DNA of 64,000 nt from Woeseiaceae bacterium (GCA_024640365.1 JAHEFE010000118.1:1-64000), one strand, 5' to 3'. Counted from the stretch's first letter, positions 27,965 through 37,645 are shown. Numbers and translations: made by a program. Notes: generated by a model not told the origin, from the letters alone.

Positions 27965-28690
27965 CTAACGATAGGTCAGCTGGCCTTCCGCTAGATGGGA
28001 AACATCGTTAAATCGATCCAGAGATATGCGATTGCCGCTGTACGTATAACGTGTGACTGCGCAATTATGTACCCGCCAATTGAGTTCGGCCGCTTTCAGT
28101 TCGGGCGCATTCATAATGGTCTGCATGCTTACGCCAACAGGACCACCCGATGTAAATACTGCAACAGTGCTACCACCACCGGAGTCTTTCATGATCTCCC
28201 GTAGCGCTGCACGTACGCCATCACTGAACTCACGCCAGCTCATCAAGCCAGGCACCAACCCACTGTCGTAGTCCGCAGCCACCCAGCGAGCAATTATCGC
28301 CTCCAGCAAATGATGAATATTTCGATACCTGGACTTCTCGTCTGTCCCTTGTTCCGCGGCCGCCAGTAGGGTGGACAGTTTTTTGTCGGTAGCGGCCAGC
28401 GCTGGTGCCAGGCGCTCGACGATATCGTCAGCCGGGTATTCATCGAGCGTCGCCAGCACCTTAGTCTCTGGCCATGACAGTCCGCTGCGGGTAAATACCT
28501 CACCGGCTACATCTGCCGTTCTTTGCTGGCGCGTAAGAGTACCGGCATAGACTGTGTCCGGATGGATACCTCGGGCCAACCAATGACCAGCGAGAGCCGC
28601 CGCCTGCTCCTCGCCAAGAGCAGACAGGCGATCATAATCATCCGTAAGGAAGCGAGCCTGGCCATGTCTAACTACCAGCAACTGACTCAA
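27965..28690 (-). CDS. Histidine phosphatase-family protein
   Basis: 241-residue member of the phosphoglycerate mutase-like superfamily. The catalytic RHG motif appears at LLVVRHGQARF near the N-terminus, and the second-half proton donor region is AVFTSGGPVGVSMQTI, where the usual H-G/G-G turn is S-G-G rather than histidine-containing; activity should be considered probable rather than certain. The start is a TTG at 28690, supported by AGGAG seven bases upstream. It lies between the M16 lipoprotein gene and the FAH gene on the same strand. The physiological substrate is unknown. Confidence 0.8.
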   Translation of the reverse strand: MSQLLVVRHGQARFLTDDYDRLSALGEEQAAALAGHWLARGIHPDTVYAGTLTRQQRTADVAGEVFTRSGLSWPETKVLATLDEYPADDIVERLAPALAATDKKLSTLLAAAEQGTDEKSRYRNIHHLLEAIIARWVAADYDSGLVPGLMSWREFSDGVRAALREIMKDSGGGSTVAVFTSGGPVGVSMQTIMNAPELKAAELNWRVHNCAVTRYTYSGNRISLDRFNDVSHLAEGQLTYR

Positions 28691-28735
28691 ATTCGGACTC
28701 CTGTTCTGTTTCTTAGGTGGACATTCATGTCGCTG

Positions 28736-31696
28736 CTATTTAAAAACCTGCTCGGCGGGAATTATTTTCACCGAGCCAGGCTTGAAATCAAGCGACAAAT
28801 CCTGGATCGACTTGTCTTCTTCCAGCAATTCACGCGGCATGTCAGCGGCATAAGTCATAGGTGAAGACTTGTTACCCAATAGTCGCTGCTTAAGATCCTT
28901 CGCGTCCTTGGTCACAAATACATACTGCATATTTTGCGTATTCAGATTTTCACGCAGGACCCGATTAACGTCCGCCAGAGTCAGGCTTGCCAAACCTGCG
29001 CGTACGTAACTGGCAAAGTCATCGGTACCGTAATACTGGCTATCAAACGCATATCCAAGACGACGCGATTGCGTACCTTCCAGCAGACTCGCATTTTTTG
29101 AGAGGTAAGAACGAGTCGCCTCGAAATCTGACTCGCTGATTCCGTCCTCAAGGAGTTTCTCGATTTCAAAGTACGCCGTACGAGTCGCAAACTGTGCATC
29201 TGCATTCGAGCGCAATGGGCGAATCCAGACCTGAAAAATCTGCTCCTGTCGGCCTAGGTTAGTATCAGGTTTCATGAGAAACATGCCGCGTGGAAAATAT
29301 TCGATGTACGCATAGTCGCCATAATTCATTCCGCGCGCTTCGCGAATCCTATCGTAGAGTTGACCGGTTGAATTACGGTGTTCCCCCAGCCAGGATGTCG
29401 CCAGCCACAGTGCCACCCAATCGGGATCTCCGCGTTTTACGCTGATTGGAAAACCGAAGGAGACAGCAACCGCAGGCGTATCTTTTTCAACGATCAGCGC
29501 TTGGGCGCCATTCGGTGAAGACGCCGCGGGAACCTTTAGCGCGACCTTTCCGCCAGCGGGCAATTTTTGCAAGTCGTTAGCGACCTTTGTTGCAAAACCA
29601 TCGGTATAACCACCACCAAGTCCGAGAGTTAGGTTATTGATCGTGTAATACTGTTTGTAAAATGCCTTCACATCATCAAGCGTAATGGCTCCCAGATCCG
29701 CAGAACGGCCCAGATTGTATGTCCCATAGGGGTGATCGTCGCCGTAAATCGCGTTGTACAATACTTCCTTGCCAAGCTCCTCGTCGTTGTTGCCGACCAA
29801 CTCAGTCCGAACGCCATTAATAAGCTGTGTTTTCAAACGGATAAAGTCGGATTCACGCCAACCCGGATCCAGCAACTGCCCGCTGGTCAAGGCATACCAC
29901 TGCTCAAGATTGTCCTTGTGAACTTGCCCCGACAACCGCGTCATTTCCTTATCCACCTGGGCACCAAAGCCGGCGGCCATCGGATACAGGGCATCATTGA
30001 TTTCCTGCGTGGTCCGCAACGTTGAGCCTGCACCGGTGAGCATCGCTGCCGTTAGTGCGGCGAGTCCTTTCTTGCCTTTCGGATCCATAGCAGCGCCAAC
30101 ATGAAATATATAGGCAACATCAACAAGCGGCGCCGATTTTGACTGCTGCGCAATAATTGCTACTGGAACCGGGTTTGCGACCGCTTCTGCTTCCGCTACC
30201 ACACCAGATGCTTCCAACTCAGACTCTTCAGTAACACTGCCCTGCGCGGAGTCAGCGCTTGCCTCCATGGCCGATGCTTTGATCTTGGTAACGGCGTCCA
30301 GTGACTTTTCGCCATCAACACCAGCCAAACCGTCGCTATTCGATAGTGTGAACGTGACCCGATTGCTGTCCGTAAAATATTCATCAGCATACTGACGTAT
30401 ATCTGCCGGCGTCAGGGCGTCATAGGTTCGATAGGTCTCGTTAACGGTCTCCGGCGTTCGATCGTACTGCACAATTTGCGCCAGCATGGCACTAATTGCG
30501 GCGGAGTTATCCAGACTGGATGTGAAGGAATAACGTAAACGCTTCTTCGTCTTGTCCAACTTGTCCGCACTCACCAATTCCGTGCGAGCTCTGGCTAGCG
30601 CATCGTAAATAGCCGCCTCAACATCGGCCGCTTTGCTGTCATCAATCAGCCGCGCCGCGATCAGTAAAACGCCAGGGTCCTTGCGAGCAGGAAAGTAATC
30701 CCACAATTGATCAACCCACTGTTCTTCAATAACCAGCTTCTTATAAAGATCCGACGACTCGGATAAATATATTGAGGACAGTACAGCCAGCGCTGGCATC
30801 GCGTTTTCGGTAGGAACAAAGGCAGGCCCACGAAATGACAGCATCAACCAGGATTGAGTAGGCGCATCCATCTTCAAGTGTTCAAAAATCGGACCAGCCA
30901 ACGGTGGCTCGACCGGAATCTTCGCCGTGTAATTACCGCGTTTCCAACCGCCCCAGTATTTTTTTACCATCGCCAGTGTTTTTTGTGGATCCACATCGCC
31001 GACGATAATGACGGATGTTTTTTCGGGACGATACCAGCGATCAAAAAACGTTCTGGAATACTCCATCTGGTCGGGCATCGCATTAATATCGGCGATGAAC
31101 CCCATGGTCGTATGCTTATAGGTATGGACTGTGTAGGAAAGATCACGAATGCGCTCGAAAGCTTTCGATGTAGGATCTGAAAAGTTTTTCAGGTATTCGC
31201 CTTTGACCGCCAGTGCCTCTGTACGAAATTTGTCTTCTGTATATTTGAGGTTTTGAAAGCGGTCACCCTCTACTTCGATAATTTTTTCAAGATCAGGTTT
31301 AGTGAATATCTCAAAATAATTGGTGAAATCGTCAGTGGTGAATGCGTTCGTGTCCGCTCCGGCTTTTTTAATGATGCCGTTGTAGACATCGGCCGGGAAT
31401 TTGTCAGTACCACGAAACATCATGTGTTCAAAAAAATGTGCAAATCCGGATTTACCGGGTTCTACTTCATTACGCGAACCGGTCTGAACTGGGACCTGCA
31501 CAGCGACGATATCGGGATAATCCGTCTTCACGATGATGACTCGCAAGCCGTTATCGAGCTCCTCCATCAGGTAAGGGATATCGAATACTTTGTCCGAAGC
31601 CGCATCCGGTTCAACAGTCTCAGAAACGGTTACTTGTGACTCGCCACAGCCCGCGATCATCCAGCTCAATGCACAAAAAATGAGCACATTTCTCAT
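28736..31696 (-). CDS. M16-family zinc metallopeptidase lipoprotein
   Basis: 986-residue two-domain insulinase-family peptidase. I start at the ATG at 31696, seven bases after GGAG, because the codon before it is TTG. The lipobox is WMIAGC, giving Cys17. The zinc motif HFFEHMMF lies near residues 87-94, with the distal glutamate expected in VKGEYLKNF. A linker of about 60 residues rich in Ala, Glu and Ser (around 470-530) joins the catalytic half to a second M16 domain lacking zinc ligands, including SFGFPISVKRGDPDW and a later GMNYGDYAYIEYFPRG. It probably degrades peptides in the periplasm or at the outer membrane. A head-to-head amidohydrolase gene lies upstream. Confidence 0.92.
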   Translation of the reverse strand: MRNVLIFCALSWMIAGCGESQVTVSETVEPDAASDKVFDIPYLMEELDNGLRVIIVKTDYPDIVAVQVPVQTGSRNEVEPGKSGFAHFFEHMMFRGTDKFPADVYNGIIKKAGADTNAFTTDDFTNYFEIFTKPDLEKIIEVEGDRFQNLKYTEDKFRTEALAVKGEYLKNFSDPTSKAFERIRDLSYTVHTYKHTTMGFIADINAMPDQMEYSRTFFDRWYRPEKTSVIIVGDVDPQKTLAMVKKYWGGWKRGNYTAKIPVEPPLAGPIFEHLKMDAPTQSWLMLSFRGPAFVPTENAMPALAVLSSIYLSESSDLYKKLVIEEQWVDQLWDYFPARKDPGVLLIAARLIDDSKAADVEAAIYDALARARTELVSADKLDKTKKRLRYSFTSSLDNSAAISAMLAQIVQYDRTPETVNETYRTYDALTPADIRQYADEYFTDSNRVTFTLSNSDGLAGVDGEKSLDAVTKIKASAMEASADSAQGSVTEESELEASGVVAEAEAVANPVPVAIIAQQSKSAPLVDVAYIFHVGAAMDPKGKKGLAALTAAMLTGAGSTLRTTQEINDALYPMAAGFGAQVDKEMTRLSGQVHKDNLEQWYALTSGQLLDPGWRESDFIRLKTQLINGVRTELVGNNDEELGKEVLYNAIYGDDHPYGTYNLGRSADLGAITLDDVKAFYKQYYTINNLTLGLGGGYTDGFATKVANDLQKLPAGGKVALKVPAASSPNGAQALIVEKDTPAVAVSFGFPISVKRGDPDWVALWLATSWLGEHRNSTGQLYDRIREARGMNYGDYAYIEYFPRGMFLMKPDTNLGRQEQIFQVWIRPLRSNADAQFATRTAYFEIEKLLEDGISESDFEATRSYLSKNASLLEGTQSRRLGYAFDSQYYGTDDFASYVRAGLASLTLADVNRVLRENLNTQNMQYVFVTKDAKDLKQRLLGNKSSPMTYAADMPRELLEEDKSIQDLSLDFKPGSVKIIPAEQVFK

Positions 31697-31770
31697 CAAA
31701 ACACTCCAATCAGACTAGAATGGCAGCGCTGGACCTGGCGCCGCCTCAGTAAAGGCTGCATGTTACCGAG

Positions 31771-31799
31771 TTGGATCGATTAATGCATATAAGTATTGT
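31771..31799 (+). promoter_or_regulatory. Candidate promoter of the amidohydrolase-gloB pair
   Basis: TTGGAT at 31771-31776 and TATTGT at 31794-31799 are 17 bases apart and about 43 bases before the ATG at 31842. Both boxes are partial matches to the sigma-70 consensus, in an AT-rich stretch between divergent genes. Confidence 0.3.
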
Positions 31800-31841
31800 T
31801 ATGCACAGACTGCCACCAACGCCTGACAGAATGGGGAATTT

Positions 31842-33527
31842 ATGAAATACGCATTGAGCATCGCCTTTATTACATTGACGACCAGTTTTATGGGTAGCTC
31901 CGCCGAAGCCGCACCGGAAATTATTTATCCGGTTAACGGATATACGCTTGGCTCGAACGGCCTCCTGACCACTTTCACCGCGCTAGCGATAGATGACAAA
32001 GGCAAAGTTTTAAGTACCGGGGACAAGACGCTGCTGGAGGAGTATCCAGGCGCCGTTGTAATCGACGGTAAAGGCCAGACGATGTTGCCGGGGCTTATTG
32101 ATGCCCATGGTCATATCGAGGGACTCGGAGCTGCCCTGAACGCACTCAGCCTGCACAACGTGCCGACTGAAGCCGAGGCACTGAAAAGAATAGCGGCCTA
32201 TGATCGAGAACATCCCGGATCGGGCTGGCTGCTCGGTCGCGGCTGGAATCAGGTGCTGTGGGCCGGCAAAAAATTTCCGACCGCCGCCAGTATCGATTCA
32301 GTTGTTGCGGATCGCCCCGTCTGGCTTGAGCGCGTAGACGGTCATGCCGGTTGGGCCAATAGTGCGGCCCTGAAACTCGCCGGTATTGACGACAGTACGC
32401 TGGACCCGCATGGCGGCAAGATCATCCGCGACAGAAGCGGCCACGCAACCGGCGTATTGGTTGATCATGCGCAGAGTTTGGTTGGTTCTATCCTGCCTCC
32501 GGTCACGAAAGAGACTATTCGCGAAAACCTCCTCACTGCGAACCGCAAATTGTTGAGCGAAGGTATAACAAGTGCCGATGACCCGGGCGTTGATATCAAA
32601 ACCATCGAAGTTTATTTATCGATGGCGGATGCCGGAGAAATGCAGGTCCGCGCGTACGTCATGGTGTCAGGGGCTGGCGAAAACTTGGATGCCTTGGGCG
32701 AACCCATTTTTGCGTACGGCAATGACCACGTCACTGTCGCCTCTGTAAAAATTTATGACGATGGCGCACTCGGCAGTCGTGGTGCCGCTCTGATAAAGCC
32801 CTATTCGGATGACCCGGAAAACAGTGGCCTGATGTTCGCGGATGCCAATCAACTGGCGGCCGACGTCAAGAAAGCAAACGACGCAGGTTTCCAGGTTGGC
32901 ATACACGCCATTGGTGACAAAGCCAATCACGCAGCACTCGATGCCTACGACAAAGTGCAAGGCGGCAAGCCATCCCCCCTGCGCAACCGCATTGAACATG
33001 CTCAGGTAATTACGCTGGAGGATATACCGCGCTTTGCAAAACTGGGGGTCATTGCCTCGATGCAAGCCACTCACGCTACCAGCGATATGAACATGGCAGA
33101 AGATCGCCTCGGGCCGGAGCGCATTAAGGGTGCGTACGCATGGCGCCGATTACTCGACAGTGGAGCCATAATCGCTGGCGGATCCGACTTTCCGGTCGAA
33201 TATTCCAACCCGTTTCTTGGGCTGTATGCTTCCGTGACGCGACAGGATGGCGCGGGCCTGCCGGAGGGTGGCTGGTACACCGATCAGGCGCTGACGCGTG
33301 AAGAGGCGCTCAACACGTTCACTCTCGCAGCCGCCTATGCCGCGCATCAGGAAGACAGGCTTGGCAGCCTGGAGCCCGGCAAATGGGCTGACTTCATCAT
33401 CATTGATCGCGACTATTTCAAAATACCGGCCAGTGAAATCGATGACATCAAGGTTCTGGAGACCTGGGTATCGGGCAAACGGGTTTACGCATCCGATGAG
33501 GAATTACAGGACGCCACAGAGGACTAG
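31842..33527 (+). CDS. Exported YtcJ-type amidohydrolase
   Basis: 561-residue amidohydrolase-superfamily protein with a Sec signal peptide (residues 1-23, cleavage after AEA). The metal site begins with LPGLIDAHGHIEGLG, followed by GTD-like segments, FQVGIHAIGDKANHAALDAY, RIEHAQVI and the catalytic aspartate in GGSDFPVEYSNPF. This is the YtcJ/LAF3 group with a beta-sandwich formed by the N- and C-terminal ends. The ATG follows GGGGAATTT. Substrates in this group are amides or carbamates and are not predictable here. The glyoxalase II gene starts two bases after its stop, so the two are cotranscribed. Confidence 0.9.
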   Translation: MKYALSIAFITLTTSFMGSSAEAAPEIIYPVNGYTLGSNGLLTTFTALAIDDKGKVLSTGDKTLLEEYPGAVVIDGKGQTMLPGLIDAHGHIEGLGAALNALSLHNVPTEAEALKRIAAYDREHPGSGWLLGRGWNQVLWAGKKFPTAASIDSVVADRPVWLERVDGHAGWANSAALKLAGIDDSTLDPHGGKIIRDRSGHATGVLVDHAQSLVGSILPPVTKETIRENLLTANRKLLSEGITSADDPGVDIKTIEVYLSMADAGEMQVRAYVMVSGAGENLDALGEPIFAYGNDHVTVASVKIYDDGALGSRGAALIKPYSDDPENSGLMFADANQLAADVKKANDAGFQVGIHAIGDKANHAALDAYDKVQGGKPSPLRNRIEHAQVITLEDIPRFAKLGVIASMQATHATSDMNMAEDRLGPERIKGAYAWRRLLDSGAIIAGGSDFPVEYSNPFLGLYASVTRQDGAGLPEGGWYTDQALTREEALNTFTLAAAYAAHQEDRLGSLEPGKWADFIIIDRDYFKIPASEIDDIKVLETWVSGKRVYASDEELQDATED

Positions 33528-33529
33528 TC

Positions 33530-34321
33530 ATGTTAGTGGAACAAATCTGGACCGCGAACCCATTCAGGAACTTTAATTATCTGGTAGCCTGCCCCGAGAC
33601 CGGCGAAGCGCTCGCCATTGATCCACTGCACTTCAAGCAATGTCTTGAAGTTGCTCACGAGAAAGGCTGGACGATTACCCAGATTCTCAATACGCATGAA
33701 CACGGTGACCACATCGGCGGCAACAAAGGTATGGTCGATGCAACCGGAGCCATAATCATCGCGCATGAAAATGCGCGTGAAAAAATTCCGAATATGGGTC
33801 GCGGCGTGAAAGCCGGCGACATAATCGACATCGGCAAGACTGTACGACTCGAATGCCTGGATACCCCCGGGCATACGATGAGTCATATCTGTGCCCTGTC
33901 GCTGACCCAACAACCGGCCCTGTTCAGTGGCGATACCTTGTTCAATGCGGGTGCGGGGAACTGTCACAACGGGGGGCACCCGGCCGAGTTGTACGAGACC
34001 TTTGTGCAACAACTGGAGAAACTACCTGACAATACGCTCATCTACCCCGGTCACGATTACCTCGTTAACAACCTGCGTTTCACCCTGGACAGGGAACCGG
34101 ATAACGACGTTGCGCGGGAAATGCTGGCTAAATACGGTGATCAGGATTTGGACAATGCGTTGATCACAACACTCGCCGATGAACGAAAATTCAACACGTT
34201 TTTTCGCCTGCAAAACGCCGGCGTGATTGCGCGACTACAAGAAGACTTTCCGGACTTGCCCGCGAAACCAGATGCGAAGACCGTGTTCCTGAAACTCCGG
34301 GAGTTGCGTAACAGCTGGTAA
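33530..34321 (+). CDS. gloB: Hydroxyacylglutathione hydrolase (glyoxalase II)
   Basis: 263-residue metallo-beta-lactamase-fold enzyme that hydrolyses S-D-lactoylglutathione to D-lactate and glutathione. The metal motif THEHGDH is at residues 55-61, followed by the bridging histidine in TPGHTMSHIC, aspartate in FSGDTLFNAGAGNC and histidine in YPGHDYLVNN. The C-terminal helical domain ending KLRELRNSW is the glutathione-binding part of the GloB family. The start follows GAGGA, two bases after the amidohydrolase stop. Pairing with a secreted amidohydrolase is unusual and may reflect only shared transcription. Confidence 0.92.
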   Translation: MLVEQIWTANPFRNFNYLVACPETGEALAIDPLHFKQCLEVAHEKGWTITQILNTHEHGDHIGGNKGMVDATGAIIIAHENAREKIPNMGRGVKAGDIIDIGKTVRLECLDTPGHTMSHICALSLTQQPALFSGDTLFNAGAGNCHNGGHPAELYETFVQQLEKLPDNTLIYPGHDYLVNNLRFTLDREPDNDVAREMLAKYGDQDLDNALITTLADERKFNTFFRLQNAGVIARLQEDFPDLPAKPDAKTVFLKLRELRNSW

Positions 34322-34359
34322 TAAATAACGAGGAATAGTAGATCAACTGGCTCATCGCA

Positions 34360-35508
34360 TTAGCTGCTCAGACCTCCGCTTATTTGCCTGTAAAATCTCC
34401 GGTTTTGGGTCTGCTTTTCGAAAACGTAATCCGCGATCGATAGAGATGCAGTGAGGCCCGGCGACTCTATGCCGTAGAGATTTATCAGCCCGGCAATCTT
34501 GTGTTGGTCGGCGAACTGCACCGTGAAATCCGCAGCAGGTTCTCCTGACTTTGTCAGCTTGGGTCTTACGCCCGTGTAACCCGGCTGCAAACGACTCGCA
34601 TCCAGATCCGGATAGTATTTTTTGATTGCCGCAACGAATTCGCCGCGACGTGACTCGTCGAAACTGTAATCGACATCATTGACCCAGGTAACATCAGGCC
34701 CGAAGCGCGCCTGACCCGCCATATCCAGCGTCGAGTGAATACCCAGTCCGCCTTTGCTCGCAATGGGGTACACCAGACGGCTGAAAGGTGACCTTCCCTG
34801 CAACGTAAAGTAATGCGCCTTAGCCAGGTAAACGGCCGGAATAGTTTGGCTATCGATACCGCGCACGCACTTCGCGACATCGGCCGCCCAAAGACCCGCC
34901 GAATTAATCAGGGTATTACAGCGTATCGAATAGTCAGAGTTTCCCCCTATGGTTACTCGCAGTCCGTCCTTCTCCGGCGATACTGCCGTGACCCGGCTAC
35001 GGCAAACGACAGAGCCATCGTTGGCCTCGATGTCTGCGAGCAGTGCAGTGATGTAGCTGTGCGTATCAATGATGCTCGTTAACCGCGACCAAAGCGCCCC
35101 GGCACAGCGAACCGCAGGTTCAAGCTCGGCGACCTGTTGCTCAGTGATGAGCTCAATGTCAGTAACGCTGTTGGCAATCGCCTGTTTCTCGTAACGATCA
35201 AGAATATCTTTTTCGGCCGCGCTTGCAGCAACAATGATCTTACCCAAATTCTTGACTGGAACGCGGTGCTCACGACAATAGTCGACGAGCATTGCTCGGC
35301 CGCGCACACACAGTCTGGCTTTTAATGAGTTCGCAGCATAATAGACGCCTGCGTGGAGGACTTCCGAGTTACGGCTGCTCGCGTGGATAGCGACCTCATC
35401 CTCCTGCTCCAGGACAATGACTTCCCGACCTGCGAGTGCGAACCTTCGTGCAATCGCCAAACCGACCACACCGGCACCGACAACCACGCAGTCAATTTTT
35501 TGCGTCAA
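34360..35508 (-). CDS. FAD-dependent oxidoreductase, L-2-hydroxyglutarate oxidase-like
   Basis: 382-residue DAO-family flavoprotein with the N-terminal dinucleotide motif VVVGAGVVGLAIARRFA and the LhgO-typical segment IHASSRNSEVLHAGVYY. Further matches are AKAHYFTLQGRSPFSRLVYP, GGLGIHSTLD, GPDVTWV and the C-terminal INLYGIESPGLTASLSIA. The LhgO family oxidises L-2-hydroxyglutarate to 2-oxoglutarate, usually feeding electrons to the quinone pool. The start is a TTG at 35508 with GAGGGG upstream; no ATG gives the complete nucleotide-binding strand. It is monocistronic and convergent with gloB. Confidence 0.85.
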   Translation of the reverse strand: MTQKIDCVVVGAGVVGLAIARRFALAGREVIVLEQEDEVAIHASSRNSEVLHAGVYYAANSLKARLCVRGRAMLVDYCREHRVPVKNLGKIIVAASAAEKDILDRYEKQAIANSVTDIELITEQQVAELEPAVRCAGALWSRLTSIIDTHSYITALLADIEANDGSVVCRSRVTAVSPEKDGLRVTIGGNSDYSIRCNTLINSAGLWAADVAKCVRGIDSQTIPAVYLAKAHYFTLQGRSPFSRLVYPIASKGGLGIHSTLDMAGQARFGPDVTWVNDVDYSFDESRRGEFVAAIKKYYPDLDASRLQPGYTGVRPKLTKSGEPAADFTVQFADQHKIAGLINLYGIESPGLTASLSIADYVFEKQTQNRRFYRQISGGLSS

Positions 35509-35648
35509 CGTACCGACCCCTCTTTAGCAGACGACTTGCTGCCAAACCTGATCGTACCAATTGCTATCACCAAAAACAGACTTTCGAAGGCGCTCACATT
35601 CGCTAATCTAAACGTCTGCTTTGGGTCAACAGCGGGCAGCACCTGTTG

Positions 35649-36599
35649 TCAATTTCCAAGCAGCTCATCCAGAAGTGCCACTAGTTGATCCCGATCATAG
35701 CTATAGGGCTGGCCTTCGTTCAGTTGGAGTAGCCGCTGCATGGCATAGCGAATCGTAATCTTCGCCTGCTCTGCATTCGGCGTTACCATGTACCGTGGTT
35801 TGGGTGATTTACTCGACATCAGGTGCAAGACCGCCTGTGCCACTTCGTCAGGTTCCTTCATTGCTTCATTGCTCGATGCGAAATCCGCTAATTCCTTGCG
35901 CGTTTGATCGTTCAATTGAATATCACCGCTTTCCGCCGCTGAAAATGCCTGCGAAGCCATTTTGTCTCGTATCGATGATTTGTACGCGCCGGGTTCGACG
36001 ATGCTGACATCTACGCCTGTCTTAGCCAGTTCAAGAGCTAGCGAATCCGTGTAGCCTTCAACGGCAAACTTACTTGCAGCATAGCCGCCGTCGGCCTCGT
36101 TAGGTATAAATCCGTTAATGGAGCCAATGATTGTAGTTCGACCGTGACTTTCAAGGATTAATGGCAGAAACGCCTGATTGATTCGATAAGGTCCGAAGAC
36201 ATTTACGTCGAACGTAAACTGGAAGTCTGCCTCCGGCCCGGATTGAAGCGGTGAGTATCGTATTACCCCCGCATTATTAACTATGCCCCAAAGACCTCTG
36301 CCCTCGTCTGTGACAAATTTAACGGCGGCGGCAATATCTTCCTGACTCGTAATATCAAGCCGCACAGAGCTAACATTTTCCATTGCGTCGAGGCGACTCA
36401 AGTCCTGCGCCTTTCTGGCACCCGCATAGACATAAAAGCCGTTTTTCGACAATGTCTCAACAATGCTTAAGCCAATGCCGGTGCTTGCCCCAGTGACCAA
36501 TACAGCTTGTTGATTCGCCGGCCCGTCTGCAAGAGCGATCTGCCCATAGGGCAACAGACCGGATGAAATGAAAACGATCAGTGCGATTAATACTTTCAT
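35649..36599 (-). CDS. Short-chain dehydrogenase/reductase with apparent Sec signal peptide
   Basis: 316-residue classical SDR from the ATG at 36599, preceded by GGGGTG. The Rossmann motif TGASTGIG and NNAGV are intact, with catalytic Ser in IIGSINGF and Tyr-x-x-x-Lys in GGYAASKFA. Unusually, the Rossmann domain is preceded by about 27 residues that look like a signal peptide: basic MKV, a hydrophobic ALIVFISSGLLPYG stretch and an ALA-type cleavage site. No alternative start removes this without cutting into the fold. Substrate class is probably retinol/steroid-like 'SDR family oxidoreductase', but unproven. It lies downstream of a 12-bp inverted repeat. Confidence 0.85.
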   Translation of the reverse strand: MKVLIALIVFISSGLLPYGQIALADGPANQQAVLVTGASTGIGLSIVETLSKNGFYVYAGARKAQDLSRLDAMENVSSVRLDITSQEDIAAAVKFVTDEGRGLWGIVNNAGVIRYSPLQSGPEADFQFTFDVNVFGPYRINQAFLPLILESHGRTTIIGSINGFIPNEADGGYAASKFAVEGYTDSLALELAKTGVDVSIVEPGAYKSSIRDKMASQAFSAAESGDIQLNDQTRKELADFASSNEAMKEPDEVAQAVLHLMSSKSPKPRYMVTPNAEQAKITIRYAMQRLLQLNEGQPYSYDRDQLVALLDELLGN

Positions 36600-36636
36600 C
36601 AATTATCACCCCAGTTAGAGTTATTCGAAAATATTT

Positions 36637-36674
36637 GGGGTCAGAGTAACAACCGACCCTTCTACTCTGACCCC
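36637..36674. repeat. Inverted repeat resembling a REP-type element
   Basis: GGGGTCAGAGTA (36637-36648) and its exact reverse complement TACTCTGACCCC (36663-36674) are separated by 14 bases, in the 206-base gap between the SDR and the kinase genes. The GGGGTCAGAGTA core resembles repetitive extragenic sequences I know from gammaproteobacterial genomes with REP-associated tyrosine transposases. There is only one copy in this window and no transposase. Confidence 0.55.
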
Positions 36675-36805
36675 GTTTCTCGAGCCGTCGTGGCACGGGC
36701 GGTCACTTTATTGGGCCGCCCCATAGTCTGCCACTTCCGTATCCCTTTGAAGCGAACCTTTCTCGCCCGATTTCCTGGTGTTTACTCTCACCCCTTTCTC
36801 ATAGC

Positions 36806-37645
36806 CTAGTAATCATAGTTCACCAACCGAGCTTCGACGGCGGCCATTTCCGCAATTGTTTGCGAGTCATTGGTCGCCATGTTGCGTGCCGCCAGCCATA
36901 ACCATAGCAATGCATCGTAGACACGCCGCTGGCGACGCAATAGTTGTTGTCGTTCTGCCGTCAAGCCCCCCGCATATGCGCTCAGAAGTATATCGGCATC
37001 CCGCTGTCCGAGTTGGTGGTGGGCGATAATAACCGCGAGATCGAAATAGGGATCGTTGTCGCATGCGTACTCCCAATCCAGTAACAGCAGCGAAGTGGAT
37101 TCGACAATGTTTCCGGTCACAGGGTCATTGTGACAACAGACACCGACGACATCAGACTGATTATTGCGAATGACTTTTTGACAACGCTCGCCAATTTCCA
37201 GCCATGGACCCTGAAGTCCTATCGCATCTATATACTTTTGTGCGGCCGCTACAGCCGAAAACGGACTGCCACTGAGCGGTAAAGTGTGCACCTTGCCTAG
37301 CAACTTCGCTACGCGCTCAAGGTTATCCGAACTCTTCAAATGAGCGGGCGTCCATACCTCACCGGGAACGAACACACTGAGCAAGATACCTTCTTCGATG
37401 TCGCTATATAAAACCTCAGGCGCCAAATCTCTTTGTGCCGCGGTACGCAGGATTTTTAACTCAGTCTCGCGATCAAGTGCAAAAAACTCGGTATGCGGCG
37501 CATTCAAACGAAGGACAAAACGGTCCGCACCACGCTCAATAAGAAAGCTGCGATTAGTGAGCCCTCCGGACAGCTGGCTGGAACGATAGTCAACATTCGC
37601 CCAACCAGGAATGCCCGCCAACGCCTCGTCGACCCCCTTTTCCAT
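36806..37645 (-). CDS. Choline/thiamine kinase-fold phosphotransferase, probable thiamine kinase
   Basis: 279-residue APH/choline-kinase-fold enzyme. The phosphotransfer loop is CCHNDPVTGNIVES (the HxDxxxxN pattern with His-Asn-Asp variation) and the magnesium motif is LLLLDWEYACDNDPYFDLA. It is the last gene of the TPP-riboswitch operon, starting one base after the PnuC-type permease stop. In that setting it most likely phosphorylates imported thiamine to thiamine monophosphate, trapping it, as ThiK does in enterobacteria. The kinase fold is seen directly; the thiamine substrate is inferred from operon context. Confidence 0.82.
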   Translation of the reverse strand: MEKGVDEALAGIPGWANVDYRSSQLSGGLTNRSFLIERGADRFVLRLNAPHTEFFALDRETELKILRTAAQRDLAPEVLYSDIEEGILLSVFVPGEVWTPAHLKSSDNLERVAKLLGKVHTLPLSGSPFSAVAAAQKYIDAIGLQGPWLEIGERCQKVIRNNQSDVVGVCCHNDPVTGNIVESTSLLLLDWEYACDNDPYFDLAVIIAHHQLGQRDADILLSAYAGGLTAERQQLLRRQRRVYDALLWLWLAARNMATNDSQTIAEMAAVEARLVNYDY

